Under the pieces are notes generated by a model. It saw nothing but the letters and a program-made list of their open reading frames with translations. It ran no database searches and was not told where the DNA came from. A program made the position numbers and the translations under genes. 64,000 nt of DNA from Solirubrobacteraceae bacterium. Its GTDB lineage: Bacteria; Actinomycetota; Thermoleophilia; Solirubrobacterales; Solirubrobacteraceae. The DNA lies in contig JAUJOT010000001.1 in the NCBI GenBank assembly GCA_030447505.1, forward strand, positions 414,295 through 478,294, written 5' to 3'. Every line of letters starts with the position of its first letter. Positions within the stretch are counted from its first letter, which is position 1. Shown one piece after another: positions 63,333 to 64,000 of this stretch.

Positions 63333-63520
63333 CTCGGGCCCGCAATCCAGCTGCTCGGCGGTGCCTTGCCGCGTCGCCGAGCCGCAGCGGCCGGTGCGTG
63401 GGGAGCTTGCCAGCTCGCCGCAGCATTCCCGGCGGTCCCGCTCCGGGTAGTCGCCGCGCGCGGCTGAGCCGCCTCCCTCCGCGTTGTCGTCGTCGGTGAC
63501 CTTGATGGCGTCCTTGAACT

Positions 63521-64000
63521 TCACGCTGGCGAGCACGTCGCGACGAGCTTCGCGGTCGCCTTGGGGTACTTGGCGTCGAACTGCTCGCGGAAGCGCTCGA
63601 GCGCGAGACGGGCGTCAGCGCGCGACGGGACCTCCATGATCTCGTGCAGCATTGTCTTCGCCGTCGGCTGCAGGCGCTTGGCAGGCTGTCGAGCACGCGG
63701 GCGATCGCGTGTACCCAGCACACCTGGCGCCGCGCGCCGGGAAACACGTCCCTGAGCGCCGCCCAAGTGCCCAGCGCGCCGTCGGCGATCACGAGCTTGG
63801 GCTCGTTGGCGCCGCCGGCCTTGAGATCGCGCATCACGGTCGCCCACGACTCGGTGCTCTCGGGTAGCCGTCCTCGACAGCGAGCAGCTCCTTGGTGCCG
63901 TCTTCGCGCACGCCGATCACGACCAGCAGGCACAGGCGGTCGTCCTCGCCGAGCCGGACCTGGACGTGGACGTGGACTGCGTCAACGAACCAGTAGGCGT
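63521..64000 (-). pseudogene. IS256-type (Mutator-like) transposase remnant, extends past window
   Basis: Read on the minus strand: YWFVDAVHVHVQVRLGEDD and VIGVREDGTKELLAVEDGY, then in a second frame ESWATVMRDLKAGG and LVIADGALGTWAALRDVFPGA...CWVHAIARVLDSL. In a third frame come LQPTAKTMLHEIMEVPSRADARLALERFREQFDAKYPKATAKLVA. The first two DDE aspartates (VDAV, IADGAL) are visible, but frameshifts near 63865 and 63690 and the missing C-terminal third show it is inactive. The 63333-63520 stretch behind it holds no gene. Confidence 0.82.

Overview
The window is a very GC-rich chromosomal segment, most likely from a Gram-positive actinobacterium of the Thermoleophilia (Solirubrobacter/Conexibacter-like). 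The support is the actinobacterial dnaK-grpE-dnaJ-hspR order, a DrrAB-type ABC pair, an LPFTG-anchored surface protein, many GTG/TTG starts and many apparently leaderless genes. The genus is an inference. No rRNA, tRNA or CRISPR array was seen.

Layout. (1) 1-14007: 3' part of the respiratory complex I operon, nuoD (partial) to nuoN, split between nuoI and nuoJ by an opposite-strand gene. (2) 14089-31831: housekeeping and accessory genes: a polytopic membrane protein, a Baeyer-Villiger-type monooxygenase with an SDR, a LOG-family protein, a tandem ThyX-like protein, a STAS protein, two acyl-CoA synthetases, CBS and methyltransferase genes, an alpha/beta-hydrolase lacking its nucleophile, and a secreted helical protein behind a predicted c-di-GMP-I riboswitch. 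(3) 31767-53992: cell-surface polysaccharide locus: a three-part phosphoglycosyltransferase/ligase/TPR fusion, two epimerases, six glycosyltransferases, Wzx-, Wzy- and Wzz-like proteins, methyltransferases, a decayed asparagine synthetase, small VDPDSP-type membrane proteins and a secreted glycosidase-like protein. (4) 54362-55909: a SEC-C remnant and two toxin-antitoxin modules, one with a frameshifted toxin. (5) 55974-60137: dnaK-grpE-dnaJ-hspR. (6) 60174-64000: a decayed glycosidase-like paralogue, an ABC exporter pair, a sortase-type surface protein and a broken IS256-type transposase.

Most unusual observation. Five gene junctions (nuoE/F, nuoH/I, nuoK/L, membrane protein/monooxygenase, dnaJ/hspR) carry related 19-21 codon mini-ORFs. 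The mini-ORF start overlaps the upstream stop and its stop overlaps the downstream start, both as ATGA (GTGA once). The peptides resemble MTARHRS...G.SSR, and spacing always keeps the frame open. A sixth, shorter junction ORF lies between two glycosyltransferase genes. They look like a repeated translational-coupling cassette or a spreading mini-gene.

A second pattern is promoter architecture. Seventeen genes have a TANNNT -10 hexamer 6-10 nt before the start codon. Two divergent pairs share the central TA of back-to-back -10 boxes (ANNNTANNNT), and a third has them one base apart. Several convergent pairs overlap at their 3' ends. All functional calls rest on motif recognition by eye; no database search was run.
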